NCBI GenBank assembly: GCA_020086605.1
Contig: JACBWW010000016.1
Span: 10,364,109-10,428,108, forward strand
Reading direction: 5' to 3'
From: Lanius collurio
Taxonomy: Eukaryota > Chordata > Aves > Passeriformes > Laniidae
Length of the DNA stretch: 64,000 nt
A program made the translations under genes and the position numbers. Under the pieces are notes generated by a model. The model did no database searches, was not told the origin of the DNA, and saw only the letters and a list, made by a program, of their open reading frames with translations. Below, in pieces: positions 1 to 13,903 of this stretch; within the stretch, counting starts at the first letter, position 1, and each line of letters starts with the position of its first letter.

Positions 1-3000
1 CAAGAATTGAAATAGTGGACCCTGCACTAACAAAGATTATTCAGCTCAGCAGAAAAATACTTCTACTGCATTTAGCAACCTACAGAAAGGATGGGGTGGA
101 AAAGTCACTGGGAGGAAGGAGAAAAAGAGCACCTCTAAAATAAAAAGGCGAGAGTCTGTCCAACTGCACATTTCTGCAAGGAGTGTGATGGAAGTACTCT
201 TACCTGTAGGTTTCTTTAGGGGTGTTGTCGTTGACCTACATGCTTTCTGCCAGTGAAATTCAAGGCATTTATACACTTGTCCAGGGTTTCAAGAGCATTC
301 AGGCAAAATATATCCCCAGAGGATTGGATTTAGTCCATTGCTCCCAGATAGAGCAGACTCAGCAGGCTCCACACCTTCGAGAAGCCTTGGCAACACGCTT
401 GTATCTGAGAAATTCCAGGCAGGAGCAGGCCCACACTGTTGGGTGTGCTGCCATCACATCCACACAGCTGGGAATCCAGCCTGAAATCACTGTTGGTGAC
501 CCTTCCACAATACCCTGCAGAGCAGGAAGGATCCTGGTGGGCAAGACCAGCTCTTGGATGCTCAGGTCAGAGAAAGGCAGCACAGCCCCCCTCTCATTCT
601 CCCATTAGGTAATCCCCCAATCCTCAGTGATGGCTGTGGGACCAAGTTCAGAGCAGCAGAGCACTGTCTGGTCTACTGGGGGATAAGTGGGATAATCTTC
701 CCCTCTCCTCCAGAAGAACAAGCTTCCTGTTTTTCTTGCTTGGCGAGAAAATAGTCTGAAGTTGTCAATACCAATATCAGGCAGCAAAGTTTATGTTCTG
801 TATTTTTATGTCTCTTTAAGACAATAAGTCAATGTATATACCAGGCCAGGACATACTGCTAGTTCAGACATGAAAGTAATTTCCTAAGAACACATATACA
901 CGAGGCCTATCAAGCACTGCTGATGCCAGGGAAGGAACTAAATCAATTTTCACCATTTGAAGTCCTTCTTCTTAAAGGTGAATCTCAGTCTTCTCTGTTG
1001 TTTCCATGAACTTAAAAATATATTTATTTCCTTAATTTTTTTCCTTCTGTTTCCAAGGGCCATAGTTCCCCAGCCTGGGCTAACGAAATACACAGAAGCT
1101 GGTGGTCCCCACCACAGAGGGCCAACAGCCTACAAGCAGTAACAAAGCACACAGTGGCAAGTACCAACAAGGGAAGGAAAAGCAGCATTTCTCGGTGAAC
1201 TCATCTGAATTAAAAGGTTCATATTTATCACCTTCACTTTGCTGTCCTTTCATGAATGGTAAGCTTCAACTCTAGAACAGTTCATCAGTTCTCCCTTTCA
1301 TGATTCATGTGCTTAAAGCACACACAACAGTAACCTTACAGCATTCAGCTTTCCCAAACTTCTTCAGCATAACAGAAAAATACAGAACACATTTCATAGT
1401 ATGGCACAGGTGGCATCTTGCAATTCTCTGTCTGGGATTCCAGCATGTTTCTGCACCTTTCTTACTAACTGGCTGCAACATGGAAAAACTCATGTATGAA
1501 CCAGGAATTTCAAGATTTCCAACTTAAGCTTCAAGATATACATGCTGAAAAAATTAAAAAAAAAAAACCAGGATTAAAAAGATTCAAACCTTTTTTTTTA
1601 CTATAATAACCAACCACAGCTAATACTGTGGACCTAGGTTCTAGGTATGGACCAAATGCTTATGTGCCAGAGGGAAGAGGAAGGTGACTTTGGAGATGTA
1701 GTCAGCCTGTTTGAGCACCTCATTACAGTTATGTGCTATGGCTGTCACTGTGTCTCTGCATATCTACGTTCAGACCAGAGGTTGCACAAGAAGATGAGCA
1801 TCAGTTCCCCCACTGAAACTTGCCCATTTCCCAGGGAGTTTTGTAGGAGGCAAACCCACGAGCCCTGCAGATAGTGAGGCTTGGCCCATGGCCTTACACA
1901 GCTCAGGCTGCTCTGAGGCTGCAACCATGTCAGCTCACATTCCTCACTGCTGTTTGTGGCTCTGGGACAGTAGGTACTTCCAGATTGGTTTCCAATGCAT
2001 TAGATTTCTCACTGAAGTGATTCTTTGCATTTCACCTGTATCTTCTAACATCACACAGATAGCCAGATCCTGTTCTCCCACCTGCTGGCTCACAAGTGGA
2101 GAAAACTGTCAAAATCAAAAGAAAACCAGCTTTCTGGGTTGCACGCCCACAGAGTGGGCACTCGCAGCACAGATCAGGGAAGTACCAGTTATACCCAGTC
2201 TGGTATCGTGTGTGTAAGGGTGCTTTCACCAAAGCAAGCTGATGAAGAGCAAAAGTTACCTGGAAGATCCATCAGTACTCTTTAGCCCTTACTGACTTGG
2301 GTGTTAAAAGGCTCCACACCAGACGTGTCATTTCACTAAAAAGCCACTTTGACCTGTGAAATTGGAGTGCCCAGGCCTAAGATGAATACCTGGCTCTTGG
2401 CTTAAGGTCACAGTTTCTTTCTTGCTAAGTCTAATGTCTTTTCTCAGTTGTACTAGATCAGTCTGACAGCTTTAATGGGATTCATGGTATTTTCATTTTC
2501 CTGAGAGCCTACGATATTTATAGGCAAAAAAATACTATTTTGAGGGTTTTTTTCTCCTCAACAGTTCTGTAAAATAGCTCCACCTTCTAGGGGGTCTACA
2601 TTAAATTTTTTAATACTGCAGAGAATCCTTGATTTGCAAGGGAATATTCAGATTAGAAGAGGCTTCCTTTGCAACCACCCCTCCTATCCTTCAACTTTAC
2701 AAAAGTTCTCTTCACAAAGTTCCAAACCACTCTGACTTAGATGCAGAGCACTGAGAAGGTTCAACATTAAGTTAAATTTTTTTTTCCTGTGTTCTGGAGT
2801 GTGCATTTTGGGGCAAGGTTGTTAAGCAAGAAAAATAACTGAAGATTCTCCACGGAAAAGGTCATTTTCTGGCAGGAGTTTCAGTTCATACCTATTAAAT
2901 GCTCACAAGGAGCCAGGTTTATTGTTTGTTTGTTTTAAAACTAGAAACAACCTTCAGTTCCATATTCAGAATTTGTATGTCATGTTTCAGCCTGGAGCAT

Positions 3001-5497
3001 ATTTTTACGGTTAAGTTATAAACCTTTAAATTAAGAATTTATCATAAAAATACACGACAACTCTCTTGCAATAACATTGAGAACATCACTATAATGATAA
3101 AAATGATTAAATGCTATCATTCTGTTTAAGACATTGCCAACAGATTTTGTGTTAACTGCCTGCAATTAAAGGTCTGTCTCTTTTAATAACAACATATTAA
3201 TATGAATTCTGCCAGTACTTTTTTAGCTTCCAAAATATTATTAAAATAAATAAGCTCAGGATGAGAAAGAGTAACACAAACAGGAAAACAGACTGTTTCA
3301 CAATTATAAAGCCCTTGGCAATAGACAGTTCAGTTTTAATATAAACCTGAATTCCTTAATACAGATTACCCAGAGCAGGAGACAATTTCTGAACTAACCT
3401 TATTTAACATGCCTGCCTGGGCATACTGAGCATTCAAAACATTGTACTTTGTAACCTCCTGGAGCATCCTAATGAACTGGGGGAGCAAGATTAAACTAAA
3501 ATAAATATCTAATCCTTTTTTTAAGTATGACTGAGGGGCAGCAAGAAGATTTGTACTGGCAGTAAGACGCATATTTTTTTCAGTCTCTTCATTGGTCATT
3601 ACAAATAAATTAGCTAACTGCTAAATAACAAAAAAAGACACTAATTAGAGTAGTGGCTTAGACAACTGTGTGTATTCAAAGTTAAAACTTAATTAGAAGT
3701 TAAAACTATGTTGTTTTATTGATGTGTACTTAGCATTTTTAGCCCTTTAAACATTAAATGGAGGTTCACTTAGGAAGGGACATCACAATGAAACATTTAA
3801 ATGCACTGCTAATTTTCTCCTCCAGTTAGTGATACTCGCCTTTCTCCCAATATAGTCACTAGCAAAGAAAGAGCAAAATTAGAAACCTGCCAAACATGAC
3901 CAAATATTTTCACCTTTTTCCTAGAGTAAATTACTGTCTCTGAACTGCCATTCTTCTTATTCCAGTTTTATTCTTTTCATTTGTTGGCAAGGGAATTTGT
4001 AGGCTCCAGCCCCCCTCCTTTCTCCCAACAGTGATACTGGGCTAATAAATTCTTACTGCTTTTTTCCATCTATCAAAACCACTGCATAAATCGCTGCCTG
4101 GGAGTCCTTGCCACTGAGCCACACATACTGCTGACCCCCCTGGGAACAGCAAGCAGAGCCCTGTGCCAATCAGCAATTATAAGATAATGGTACTAAAAAG
4201 CCTGAACCTGGGAGTTACTCAGTTGCTCTGCCAATGCTTGTAGGACTCTTTTATGTGCCTGGGAATTAAGTAATTAACAGACTAATTTATTGTTCACTAT
4301 AAAGGATTCCTCTCTCTCTAGTCAAGTTTGACATCATCAAAATTCATCACCACATCAGAACATGCCAATTGTTCACCCTCATTTCCAAAAAACTAGGAAA
4401 TCCATGAAAATATTGCTTCATAGCTTAAGCTTGCTTTGGAAAAAAACCAAACCCAAACCATAAAAAAATCACTGTCACAAGTTGAGTATTGTCCTCCAAT
4501 ACAAATTCACATGCCTTAAATTAAGTCCTAAATTAACAAGACCTGGATAAGCCAAAGATATCAGTGAAGTGGGTTGTGAATACATTGGTGCTTCTCACTC
4601 TGAAAAGTAAAGGAAGAATCTGTTTTTAACAGTTGTGAAGAGTGCATGGAATAACCTAGAACGTTCTCCCTACAGAAGCTAGATCATTGCTACAAAGGAA
4701 GGACAAGCATTACCCAGTGATGGCAATGAACACTGCAGCTTTAGTGAACAGTCCAAGCCACAGCCAAGAGATCAGAGATCAAGCACGGAATTACAACCTG
4801 TTTTCTAGCTGATACACAGTATTAAGGCTTCACCTGCATTACAAATACATGTTGTGTTTAAACAAAAGCACAAGAGGTTACATTAGAGGAAGTGATGACT
4901 GCAATGTTATAGTAGTCATCATGGTCAAGGGGAAATTGTGTTCAACTTCATGGGTTAAACACTAGTGGAGAACACTTTTCTGCTTCTGTGCTCTAGGTCT
5001 TTCCTTCCAGTGCAGAGGAAGCCTGACAGTTGATCTTTGCAGAATTTGAAGGAAGGGATCAGCCAAATTTGCAACATAGAAAAGAAAAAATAAATCAAAC
5101 TAAGCTTAGGAAATAAAGAATGTGAATTAGAGATGTCAAATTTTCTTTACTGAGGATATTTTAGTAAATAGGATAAACACCTGTTGGAAACAATCAAGGC
5201 ATTTCCATTCCTGTCTCAGGTCAGGTTATTGACCAGCTGTTCTCTCAAGACTGCTCCAACTAGGATATTTTAAGGATTTTAGTATCTACAGTGTTGTTCC
5301 TGCGTCTCTTCTGGTCCAGTCACATCACTCAAATCAGTCTCATCAGCCAAAGTTCAAAACAAGCCAGAATGATCCCATGACACTGGGTTATTACAGAGCA
5401 GAAGAGTCAAAAGCAAACTTTTGGGACTGAGAAGGCTGAGCAAGGGTGGCAAGGAAAGTGTTTTTATTTAAAAAAAAATAAAAAAAAAAATCACAGA
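1..5497. other. Non-coding stretch, no gene recognised
   Basis: Open frames up to 128 codons occur on both strands but none resembles a known protein or has exon-like borders. It holds copy A of the old repeat near 2973. It is likely part of the desert downstream of ZNF326. Confidence 0.6.
2973..3036 (+). repeat. Copy A of an unnamed old dispersed repeat
   Basis: About 64 bp around GTTTCAGCCTGGAGC ... AAGTTATAAACCTTT. It aligns without gaps to copy B near 21910-21972, with about twelve differences, mostly transitions. This is the pattern expected of an ancient repeat rather than chance. Family unknown to me. Confidence 0.5.
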
Positions 5498-6428
5498 ATT
5501 CTGGTAAGGCTGGAAAGGACCACAGTGGGTAATCTGGTCCAACTTCCCTCAGGTAGGGTCATCCTAGAGCACACTGCACAGGATTGCAGCCAGATGGTTC
5601 TGGAATATCTCCAGCGAAGGAGACTCTACAACCTCTCTGGGCCATCTGTGCATGGTCACTGCAGACTAAAGGAGTTCTTCCTCATATTCAGGTAAAACTT
5701 CCTCTGCATCAGTTTCTGTCGTTTGCCTCTTGTCCTATTGCTTGGCACCACCCAGCAGAGCCTGGATCCATCCTCTGATATCTCCCTTCAGATACTGACA
5801 GACACTCTCAGTAATCTCTTCTTGACCAAACAGGCCAAACTCTCCTATCCTATCCTATCCTCATAAAAGGATTTCATCATCTTTGTTTCCCTCTGCCAGA
5901 CCCGCTCCAGGAGCTCCATGTCTGTCTTGTACTGAGGAGCCCAGAACTGGGCATGGCACTCCAGATGTGCCTCACTGGGGCTGAGTAGAGGGGCATTCAT
6001 TGACCTTCTGGCAATGCTCTTCCCTCCCATTGTCCTTCTGGGCACTGCTGGTTCACGGACAGCTTGTTGTCCACCAGGACCCCCAGGTCCTGCTCCACAG
6101 AGCTGCTCCACAGCAGCTTAGCCCCCAGCCTGTGCTGGTGCCCAGGGTTTTTCCTCCCCAGGAACAGGACTCTACATTTGCCTTTGTTAGATTTGGATGG
6201 TTCTTCTCTGCCCCTCTCTCCAGCCTGTTGAGGCCCCTCTGAGGGGCTGCACAGCCCCCCTGGGGTATCGGCCTCTCCTCCCAGCTTTGTGTCATCAGTG
6301 ACCATGCTGAGGAGACATCTGCTTCTTCATGCAAGTCATTGATAAATCAGTTGAAAATACTGGGCCCGGTTCTGAGCCCTGGGGGACACCACTAGAGACA
6401 GTCCTCCAACTTTGCACTGTAGAAGCAA
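5498..6428 (-). mobile_element. CR1 LINE fragment, 5'-truncated and decayed
   Basis: The sense strand is minus. The 3' end lies at about 5498 (plus-strand text CACAGAATTCTGGTAAGGC, the typical reversed CR1 tail). Moving right, the sequence shows the CR1 3' UTR and then the C-terminal reverse-transcriptase region. Recognisable translated pieces are ECHAQFWAPQYKTDMELLE, DLGVLVDNKLS and DDTKLGGEADTP in different frames, so frameshifts have broken the frame. The catalytic FADD motif reads VTDD. The 5' truncation near 6428 is normal for CR1. A short CCTAT array (about 5844-5861) sits inside. Confidence 0.9.
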
Positions 6429-6989
6429 TTGTAGAACCTTCCTGAGAATCACAAAAGACTAAGCCATGCTTTCCTGGCTTGGGCAGAGGAGAACTTCCTT
6501 AACACATCTTGGTGGAGGAGGCAAAAAGAAGCTTAAAGGATGCTGAGTTTGTTAAATCTAAAATGAAAAGTTATTAAAAGAAAAGTGAAAATGCAGAACA
6601 TCATATCACTAATAAAAACCTGGCTGTATTGAAGGATAGCACAGAGAAAAATCATGATATCAATTCATAATACATCATGCAAGTATTTTAATGAAGTTTT
6701 TTTTACTCCATAGCTCAAATCCTGACATTTATTATTTCAATGATTTCAGATGCTCTTTCCAGGATTTCTGTGAAAAAAAGAAAGCCATTTTCAAACCCTG
6801 AAACAAATTGGCTCCTATATATAAGTTTAAATTATCCATCACCCTGAAGGAGGATTCAAGCAAAATCGAAGGCCATCTTGATGAATAATCAAGGTAAATT
6901 TGTCACATTTTTTACCGTGCTGCATACTTTCAGAGTTTCATAAAAAGATCCACATAATTAGTTCAGCTTACCAGGAAAAAAAAAAGTTG

Positions 6990-7270
6990 AATGACAAGGT
7001 CAGGCTCTTGCCCTTTCAGTAAATTAGAGAAGATTGCCATAAATTGCATAATATAATGAAACACCAATTTGCATATTTGCTGCTATATTAAAAGGGATCA
7101 GTTTTAGCTCGCAAAGCAGAACAAATAAAAACATGCATTTTAATAACTCAAATTACTCCCAGGAAGTGACCCTCAGCAGAAAGCCTGATTATCACTACTT
7201 AATTAGAAGCCTTGGAAATCTAAATCCTCCTTTAAATCCTATTCTGTGTACAGTGAAAGATGAAGCCGTG
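6990..7270. promoter_or_regulatory. Candidate conserved non-coding element with POU octamer
   Basis: A repeat-free, AT-rich block with an exact octamer ATTTGCAT at 7067-7074, next to a second ATTTGC, plus ACTTAATTAGA near 7197. Blocks of this texture in the desert next to BARHL2 are often conserved enhancers. Conservation cannot be tested here. Confidence 0.25.
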
Positions 7271-7435
7271 AGTTTTGTCTTAGATTCAATATTTACTCTT
7301 TACTAATATGTTTGCAGGGGAGACTTTCCAAGCATTATGAAGACATGCAAAAAAATTAATATTCAAAGAAAGAGTGCATAAAACCTGTGTTGGCTTGCAG
7401 GTGCAAAGCAATTAACAAGTTGGCATTTGCAGTAC

Positions 7436-7455
7436 TTTTAATTAATTAATTAAAA
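7436..7455. repeat. TTAA-repeat palindrome, 20 bp
   Basis: TTTTAATTAATTAATTAAAA is self-complementary because it is a short (TTAA)n run; overlapping TAATTA sites result. Confidence 0.8.
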
Positions 7456-8389
7456 ATTCAAAGCTGACTTTCATTTCTTTAAATGTTTGAACATTTTATC
7501 CATCAATAATGAACCACTACTTACTGCTGTGCTACAACAGCTGGTAAATGAAAAACTTAGTCCAACACTGTAAAAAAAGTGCACAGGAATTTCACATTTT
7601 GCTTTCTCCCTGCAATTTAAAAATGCACTAGATCATGAAACTCTGTATGATGTGGAGATGGATCTTGTGTGTCTGCTTAGCTGTAAAAATAAACTGCATT
7701 CTGTATTACAGTTCAATCTAGAACAGGAATTAAAATCAAAGTTTCAACATGAAATGTATTTGGGTTTAATTTTTAATTTAACTTGAAAAATTTAATTCTG
7801 ACTGCTTTGGGAAGTCAAGAGATTTTTCTCAAGAATAAAGTAATCTGCCCTAATCTTTAAAGGTTAAAATTATACTATAAAACAAGATCTGGAGTAATTT
7901 CTAAATGGTTGCAAATAATAAATAGTCGTAGACACGTTCTGGTATTAAATTTACAGGTTGATATCACTTGAATGATAAATGCATAGTTTTCAGCAGAAAT
8001 AATTTTATCAGTATATATTTGAAAAACAGTATCATTAATATACTTTAATTAAAACATAAATACTACATTGCTACCTCACTAGGCATTCACTCAGCTGGAA
8101 CTAACTGTATTTGCTTAATCTACAATTTTAGATGTATTAGCAAAAATAAATGTTGGTGAATGTAAGAGCCTGATTACATATCTTGGGTAAATTGGTGATA
8201 ATGAGTCAAGAGACTTTGTGTTCATTCACATATATTAGAATAAGAATCATTATGAAATTAAAGCTAAGATTAATCCTGCTAATGACACCATGGAGCATCT
8301 GGGAATAAGATAACCCAGATGTCAAATTCACTGTGATACTGTGCTGCTATTTGATAGAGTAACCCCTTGAAGTGTTCTTCTAAGGCAGC

Positions 8390-8660
8390 TAGCTGGTACC
8401 CCACAGTCCCAGCACTTGAAATGCAAATGAGTGACAAGATAGACTAATAATGAGAGCAGATTCTAGCAGTAAGGAAAATGAATTAATTAAAAAAAAAATC
8501 TGAACCACTGATAAGAACAAGCAGCAGGCAACCCAATGTCCTCAATTAGGGTGGATGACATCTGCAGTGTATTTCTCTCTAATAAAGCCCTCACTCTGTA
8601 TTCCAAAGCACACGATTCTAACACTGTTAACATTTTAATGTCTTGGGCGTGCATGGTAAC
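8390..8660. promoter_or_regulatory. Candidate conserved non-coding element with octamer and TAATTA sites
   Basis: An exact octamer ATGCAAAT lies at 8421-8428, followed by ACTAATAATGAG, a GAATTAATTAA cluster near 8479 and CTCAATTAGGG near 8541. It has no repeat character. Motif density is the only evidence. Confidence 0.25.
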
Positions 8661-11600
8661 ATTAATTACAAGATGATTTGGATGACTTCTGAATCTCTTT
8701 TATGTCTTCCACTGAGTAAAAATCTGAGTTGCAGCTTTGATATCATAAATAAAATGTAGAGACCTGCCAAGCATTAAAGCTCTCCTGAAGTAACTCAGAT
8801 CTGCTAAGTTACATTAAACCTTTATAGCTAAGTAAAGAGCATTCTCTATGAATTTAAAGAGGGTCAGTGTCTATACATTTTAATGGCAAAGCTTTACACA
8901 TCTCCAGCATTTTTCTTTAGACTGCAGCTGTTGTTGTTTTTAATTACTAATTAATTTAATCTAATGTTTTGTTGAGCTCAATTTACCTTCTCCATAGCAT
9001 TTGTTCAGAAACACACACCAGGATTAAGTGACTTGCTTCCTTAGTTTCCCCAACCCTCAGTCTTCTCTTCCTGCTAGCTGCTCTGCTCCCTGTCTGGAAA
9101 GAACAATTGTTAGCACAAGCACTCCCAAAACAAGACAAAGATTATCATCAGCTGAAAAAAAGCCGCACTTTAATTGTAGCACAAGCCTCAGTGAGGAAAC
9201 CAAGAGCAATCCAAGATCCCCACGGGCTTTTCTGAGCCACACTGAAACACAGTGGGACTTCATCTCCCTTGCAGTGCTTAGGCAAACCAACCACCCACTG
9301 CACTGCCATCATCATCAACTCAGGGCAGTGGGGAAAACATGAACAAGGCCCAGCTTCTGTGGAGGGAAGACACACGGTGTCCCTGGTTCTGTACTGCCCT
9401 GAATCTTCTGTAAGGCAGGACAGTAAAAGTAAGGAGAAAGCTTTTCACACAGTTTCACAGCCCACTTCGTGTCAGTGTAAATGCAAGGAGGAAAGGCATG
9501 CAGAATGGAGCTTCTATTTTCTAAATGAATGCCTGAAGCAGACAATGAACTTTCACTAGTGTTTGGGTGGCTGAGTCAAGATGCTCAACCTTCTCGCAGC
9601 TTCACTTGCAAAACTTCTCACAAACTTCACTCTGCCATAGGTTATGATACACAGTTCAGTAGGAGCTCTGTGAGAAATATCACTGTAGGAAAGGCTTATG
9701 TACATTTGAAAAGTATCATTTCTTTGGGGCAAATAAGAAAATGCAAATATCTTGATCTCTTCTTTGACACAGGGACACACGCTGACCAGCGTCTTTGTGC
9801 CAAAGTATAAGACTCAAATCGAGTCATTTCCATGCATAATTTACAAGAAAAACAAATAACAATATGTCAATCCACAGTTAAGATTCGTGGTCATGAGATT
9901 TGTGATGAGAAGCCACTCAAAACCATTTCACATTGTTACAAAGTTCTTCCCTCAGAATCTTACATCTGTGCCCTTTTCTGCTGACATTTCTGGGACTCCA
10001 CCACTACGTCTGTCTTTTGCTTTTGTTGGGTTCCACACACATACACACTTCTCTGCCTTGCTCACCTATATATGTAACCACATGCACCTTTTTCTTGTTC
10101 CATCCTTCTTCTCCCCAAATACATCGATAAGAGACATTTAATTTTTTTTTTAGTCTGAGACAAGATAATTGAAGAGAAAGTAAGAGGAAAGCAAATTGGC
10201 CTTGGGATCTCTGCCTTCAAATACATTTTTGGTGCATTTTAGAGGGTAATGTATACAAAATCTCATTTAATGCAGATGTTATTTCATTTTTCAATCTTCA
10301 CAGCCTCAAAGAATATCTTGATGTTAATAATTTTAAAACCTTTCTCCGAGGAATATGAATAATATTTTCTACTGTTGTTTTCTTGCAGTAGATCTTGTCA
10401 TCCAGGTGGAGCCAACTTCTGGCACAATCATGCTCTCTCTTCATGGCAGAAATGGGGGGGGGATGGAATTTACTCTTCAGAATTTAAAATATTTTTGTTG
10501 ATATAATAAAAAAGTGTACCCTTAGATCCATCAGCCCATGATCTGCTCAGTCAAGAAAGTAATTCACATAAAGTTGTGTAAAAGGCAGAGATTCTTTCCC
10601 TGCACAAAGATTTGACAGCACTCACATCTTCAGTCTTTTATTGACATTCCACAGCTCTGTGGATTTTCATTTCATTTCAGCCATGCTTTTTAGTTTATAC
10701 TGGTTGTTCTCCTCTCAGCATCTCTAGATCAGCTAAAGAGGACTTGCAAAGATGGAATAATCCACCCATACCCTAAGCCATTCAGACAACTGAAAATGTT
10801 GCTCAAGTACCCCAAAAATTAAGTTCAAACAAAGAGTTTAGCATGTTTATACCTAAAAGTAAACCTGTAGTATCAGCTCTAGTTATTGAAATGTATGTGC
10901 AACTAGAAGCATGGATTATGCAAAGAATAATGCATTGCAGGTTCACAAGATGAAAGCACAAACTGCAAATCATCCTCCTCTGCTGTCCTTGATGTGCCCA
11001 TGACAGGTCATGTCTTTGGTGGTGGTCTTTGCTAAGAGACAAAGACTGACCTTGTCCCAGGCTACATCACTTATCCTATTAATCAGCATCTTAATGAACA
11101 TTCCAAGTGACTTCTGAGCAGAAGACTAAGCACCCATGGTCTAAGAGCCCTTCCATTTTCTGGAGAAGCTGTCTCTTCCTCAAAATGGCTTTGCATCATG
11201 CTCTGCCTTTCTACTTCACCCTGTTCACCCCTGCAAAGACCTGGCAGTGAGCTGGAGGCACAAGAGTCTCCTTAGCTTTCATTCCTTGGAGTTGGCTTGC
11301 TAGGGGGCCTTCACAGAGCACTGCAAGCCTGCAGTGATTTCACCTCAGTCTGCACTAAATCCAAAATTTCAGCAGAGTTTTAAAACCCCATAGCCTGTAT
11401 CTCTCCTCTGACAATACTAGCAGATTTGTTTCTTTGAGTTATTCTGTTAGAAAATATCATGATGCACCTCCTTGCAAGAACATGGAGTAATTGTATAACC
11501 ACTGGAGATTTTTAAAATTTATGATATAAGCTTCATTATAGGGAAAAAAAAAATTAGGTATGCATAAAATGAAGCTTTTTAAATAGCTGAAATGCGTGTA

Positions 11601-11829
11601 ATGTAACCACAGGGACAAACTAGAGACCCAGAGGGGAAAGACCATAGAAGAGTTAATAGAACTACCCCTTTAAAAGGTAACTGTTTTATCTACACACCAC
11701 CATTTTCACAGGTAGGTTTAGCAAATTGCAAGTCAGCAGGTTCCAAGAATAACTATATAAGGAATTTCCAAGGCAAAAGTTTAAGTCACAGTTACACAGG
11801 TCTTGTCTTTCCTTGTGCTTGGGCAAAAT

Positions 11830-11849
11830 TGCCATTAATATTAATGGCA
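11830..11849. repeat. Perfect 20-bp palindrome
   Basis: TGCCATTAATATTAATGGCA equals its own reverse complement. It has inverted TAAT/ATTA homeodomain cores around an AATATT centre. Confidence 0.9.
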
Positions 11850-13884
11850 GACAGGCATGCATGTAAAGGAGAGAAACCCCTAATTAGTGTCGTAGCACAT
11901 GCAACATTCCTAACAGGGAAACCATTTTGTATGCCCTAATTGCACAAAATTGGCAACAAGTTACCGTATGCATCTGTATCAAAGGCTACAGAAGCTCATG
12001 AATTCTCCAGTGGTATTAAAACGTGCCCATACTGCAGAGTTTTGGTGACAAAAGCAGTCTGTCTGTGTGTTATTCTTACAACCTTTGCTACCTAGCAAAG
12101 GTAGCCTTCGAGGGGCTCCTCACTCACCAGGGATCCTGCTCCATGTCTCAGAGGGTAAGCACAAGCACCTGGGTTTTCCACCAAGGCAAAGATCTTTTTC
12201 AGCTTTTTTTACTTAAATGGAACTGACTGATCAATCTGTGCTGATAAGCAGATATTGCAAAAGTGCACTAAAAACACAGTGCAGCCTTACAAAAACACCA
12301 GAATTACACTGATCTTGTCAGAGAGCAGGGCCTTCTCCCTCTCACTTACAGGAAATTTCTTCATATAATGCACTGCTACAAATCACAAGAAAGTCCATTT
12401 GGCTGTAGAAAGATGTTCAAGCTCCCAGTCATGCATGCTATGACTCCCACTAAATACAAAGCATTACAATTTCTGCAAAAATATTTCAGAACTCTTCTCA
12501 CTTTTAAGTCAATATTTTTTTTTCTAAGTAAAACAATAAAGCAGTTTTATCTGCAAGCAAAGGTGAGTGGTTAAGTAGAATTCTATGAGCAGCAATTGTG
12601 ATAGTATGTTTTTCTCTTTATGTAGAGAAAACCCCTACCTTCTTATAATATCTACCTTTTTAGATTTTCAAATCTTTAAATATACATTGCTTAAGCATCT
12701 ATGTTTTTGCCTCCTAAAACATCAGTACAAGCAATTCCTCAAGTAACTCAGTTGACTTCTCTCTGATGCAACAGACCACACTTTTGCTCTAGAGATTCAG
12801 AGACAGAAAAATATCTTATTCAACATTTTTAAATTTTTAAACTGGAAAAAGGAAATACTGTGCAAAACATTTTCACCTAAATACTTAATTGGAAGTCAAC
12901 ATAAATAGAAGACTGGCATCAACCTACTTAAGGGGAAGCACGATTGGCTCACTTGACACTTTCTTTACCTAACATAAAAGTTTCTTTCAAAACATAAATT
13001 ATTTTTTGTTTGGGATTTTTTTTTCCTTTTAAGCAGTAATCTTCATTCTTCTAAAACCAAAATCTGGAAGTGACCACAGCAAACTCTAAAAATGCAAACA
13101 TTTAACCATCTAGGAACTCAGGTAGCAACAGCATATCCACTTCACCAATTACAGTAACACAAATCTGCCCATGTTGTATTTCTGGATAGATTGTTTGGCT
13201 CTTAATACTCAGCTTGGATGAGTTTAATGTTTCCCTGGCTGGTCTACTGTCATGCCCATCTGTCAGAGTGGCATACAGCCCATTCACAAGGTAGAATGCC
13301 AGTTTCAACCAGAGTATGGATACTAACCAAAGACCAGTTTAGGAGGAAAGCCTATTGGATGCAGCTAATGACACCTTATTTACAGAGATCCTCCTGGTGT
13401 CAAGCAGTGCCAAATTAAGAACACATGCTACATTACAAGGATCACATCTGTTAACAAATATTGGCACTTTGTCACTGGCATCTGCCTCTTTTGTTAATCC
13501 TCTCCAGTAGTGAAAAGGCTGCCTCAGAAGAAGAGGTGTTCAGGCCTCATCATACCACTATAATCACAGATTTTACTCATCAAGCATTTCCCAGGAACAG
13601 GCCAAAGTTTGTCAGCTTTACCTCTGCATACATCTTTTCCCAGCAGTTGGTGATGCCCTGTAAAAAGCTGTGAAATTATAGAATTATAATACTGATTCAA
13701 ATGAGCTTTTCCCACATTTTTGAGGATTTATTAAACCTATTATCATCTTCTCAGCAACAAGAACAACATGATTGCAGAAAAAAAGAGTGACATGTAATTA
13801 AAAAGTACAGAAATGGCTGTTGTATATTTTTGGTACAGCTGAGTTTGCAATCCAAGTAAAAGATTGAATTCAATACCTCAGCCC

Positions 13885-13903
13885 AAAAAAAAAAAAAAAA
13901 AAA
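13885..13903. repeat. A19 homopolymer
   Basis: Nineteen A in a row, with A/C-rich sequence after it. No retroposed gene body was recognised upstream of it. Confidence 0.9.

Noticed and set aside
222..608. 128-codon open frame on plus, longest near the left edge
   Set aside because: No recognisable domain or family, an equally open frame on the opposite strand, and no splice or promoter context. Treated as chance.
13885..13903. A19 tract as the tail of a processed pseudogene
   Set aside because: No gene-like sequence is seen on the upstream side and no flanking direct repeat was found.
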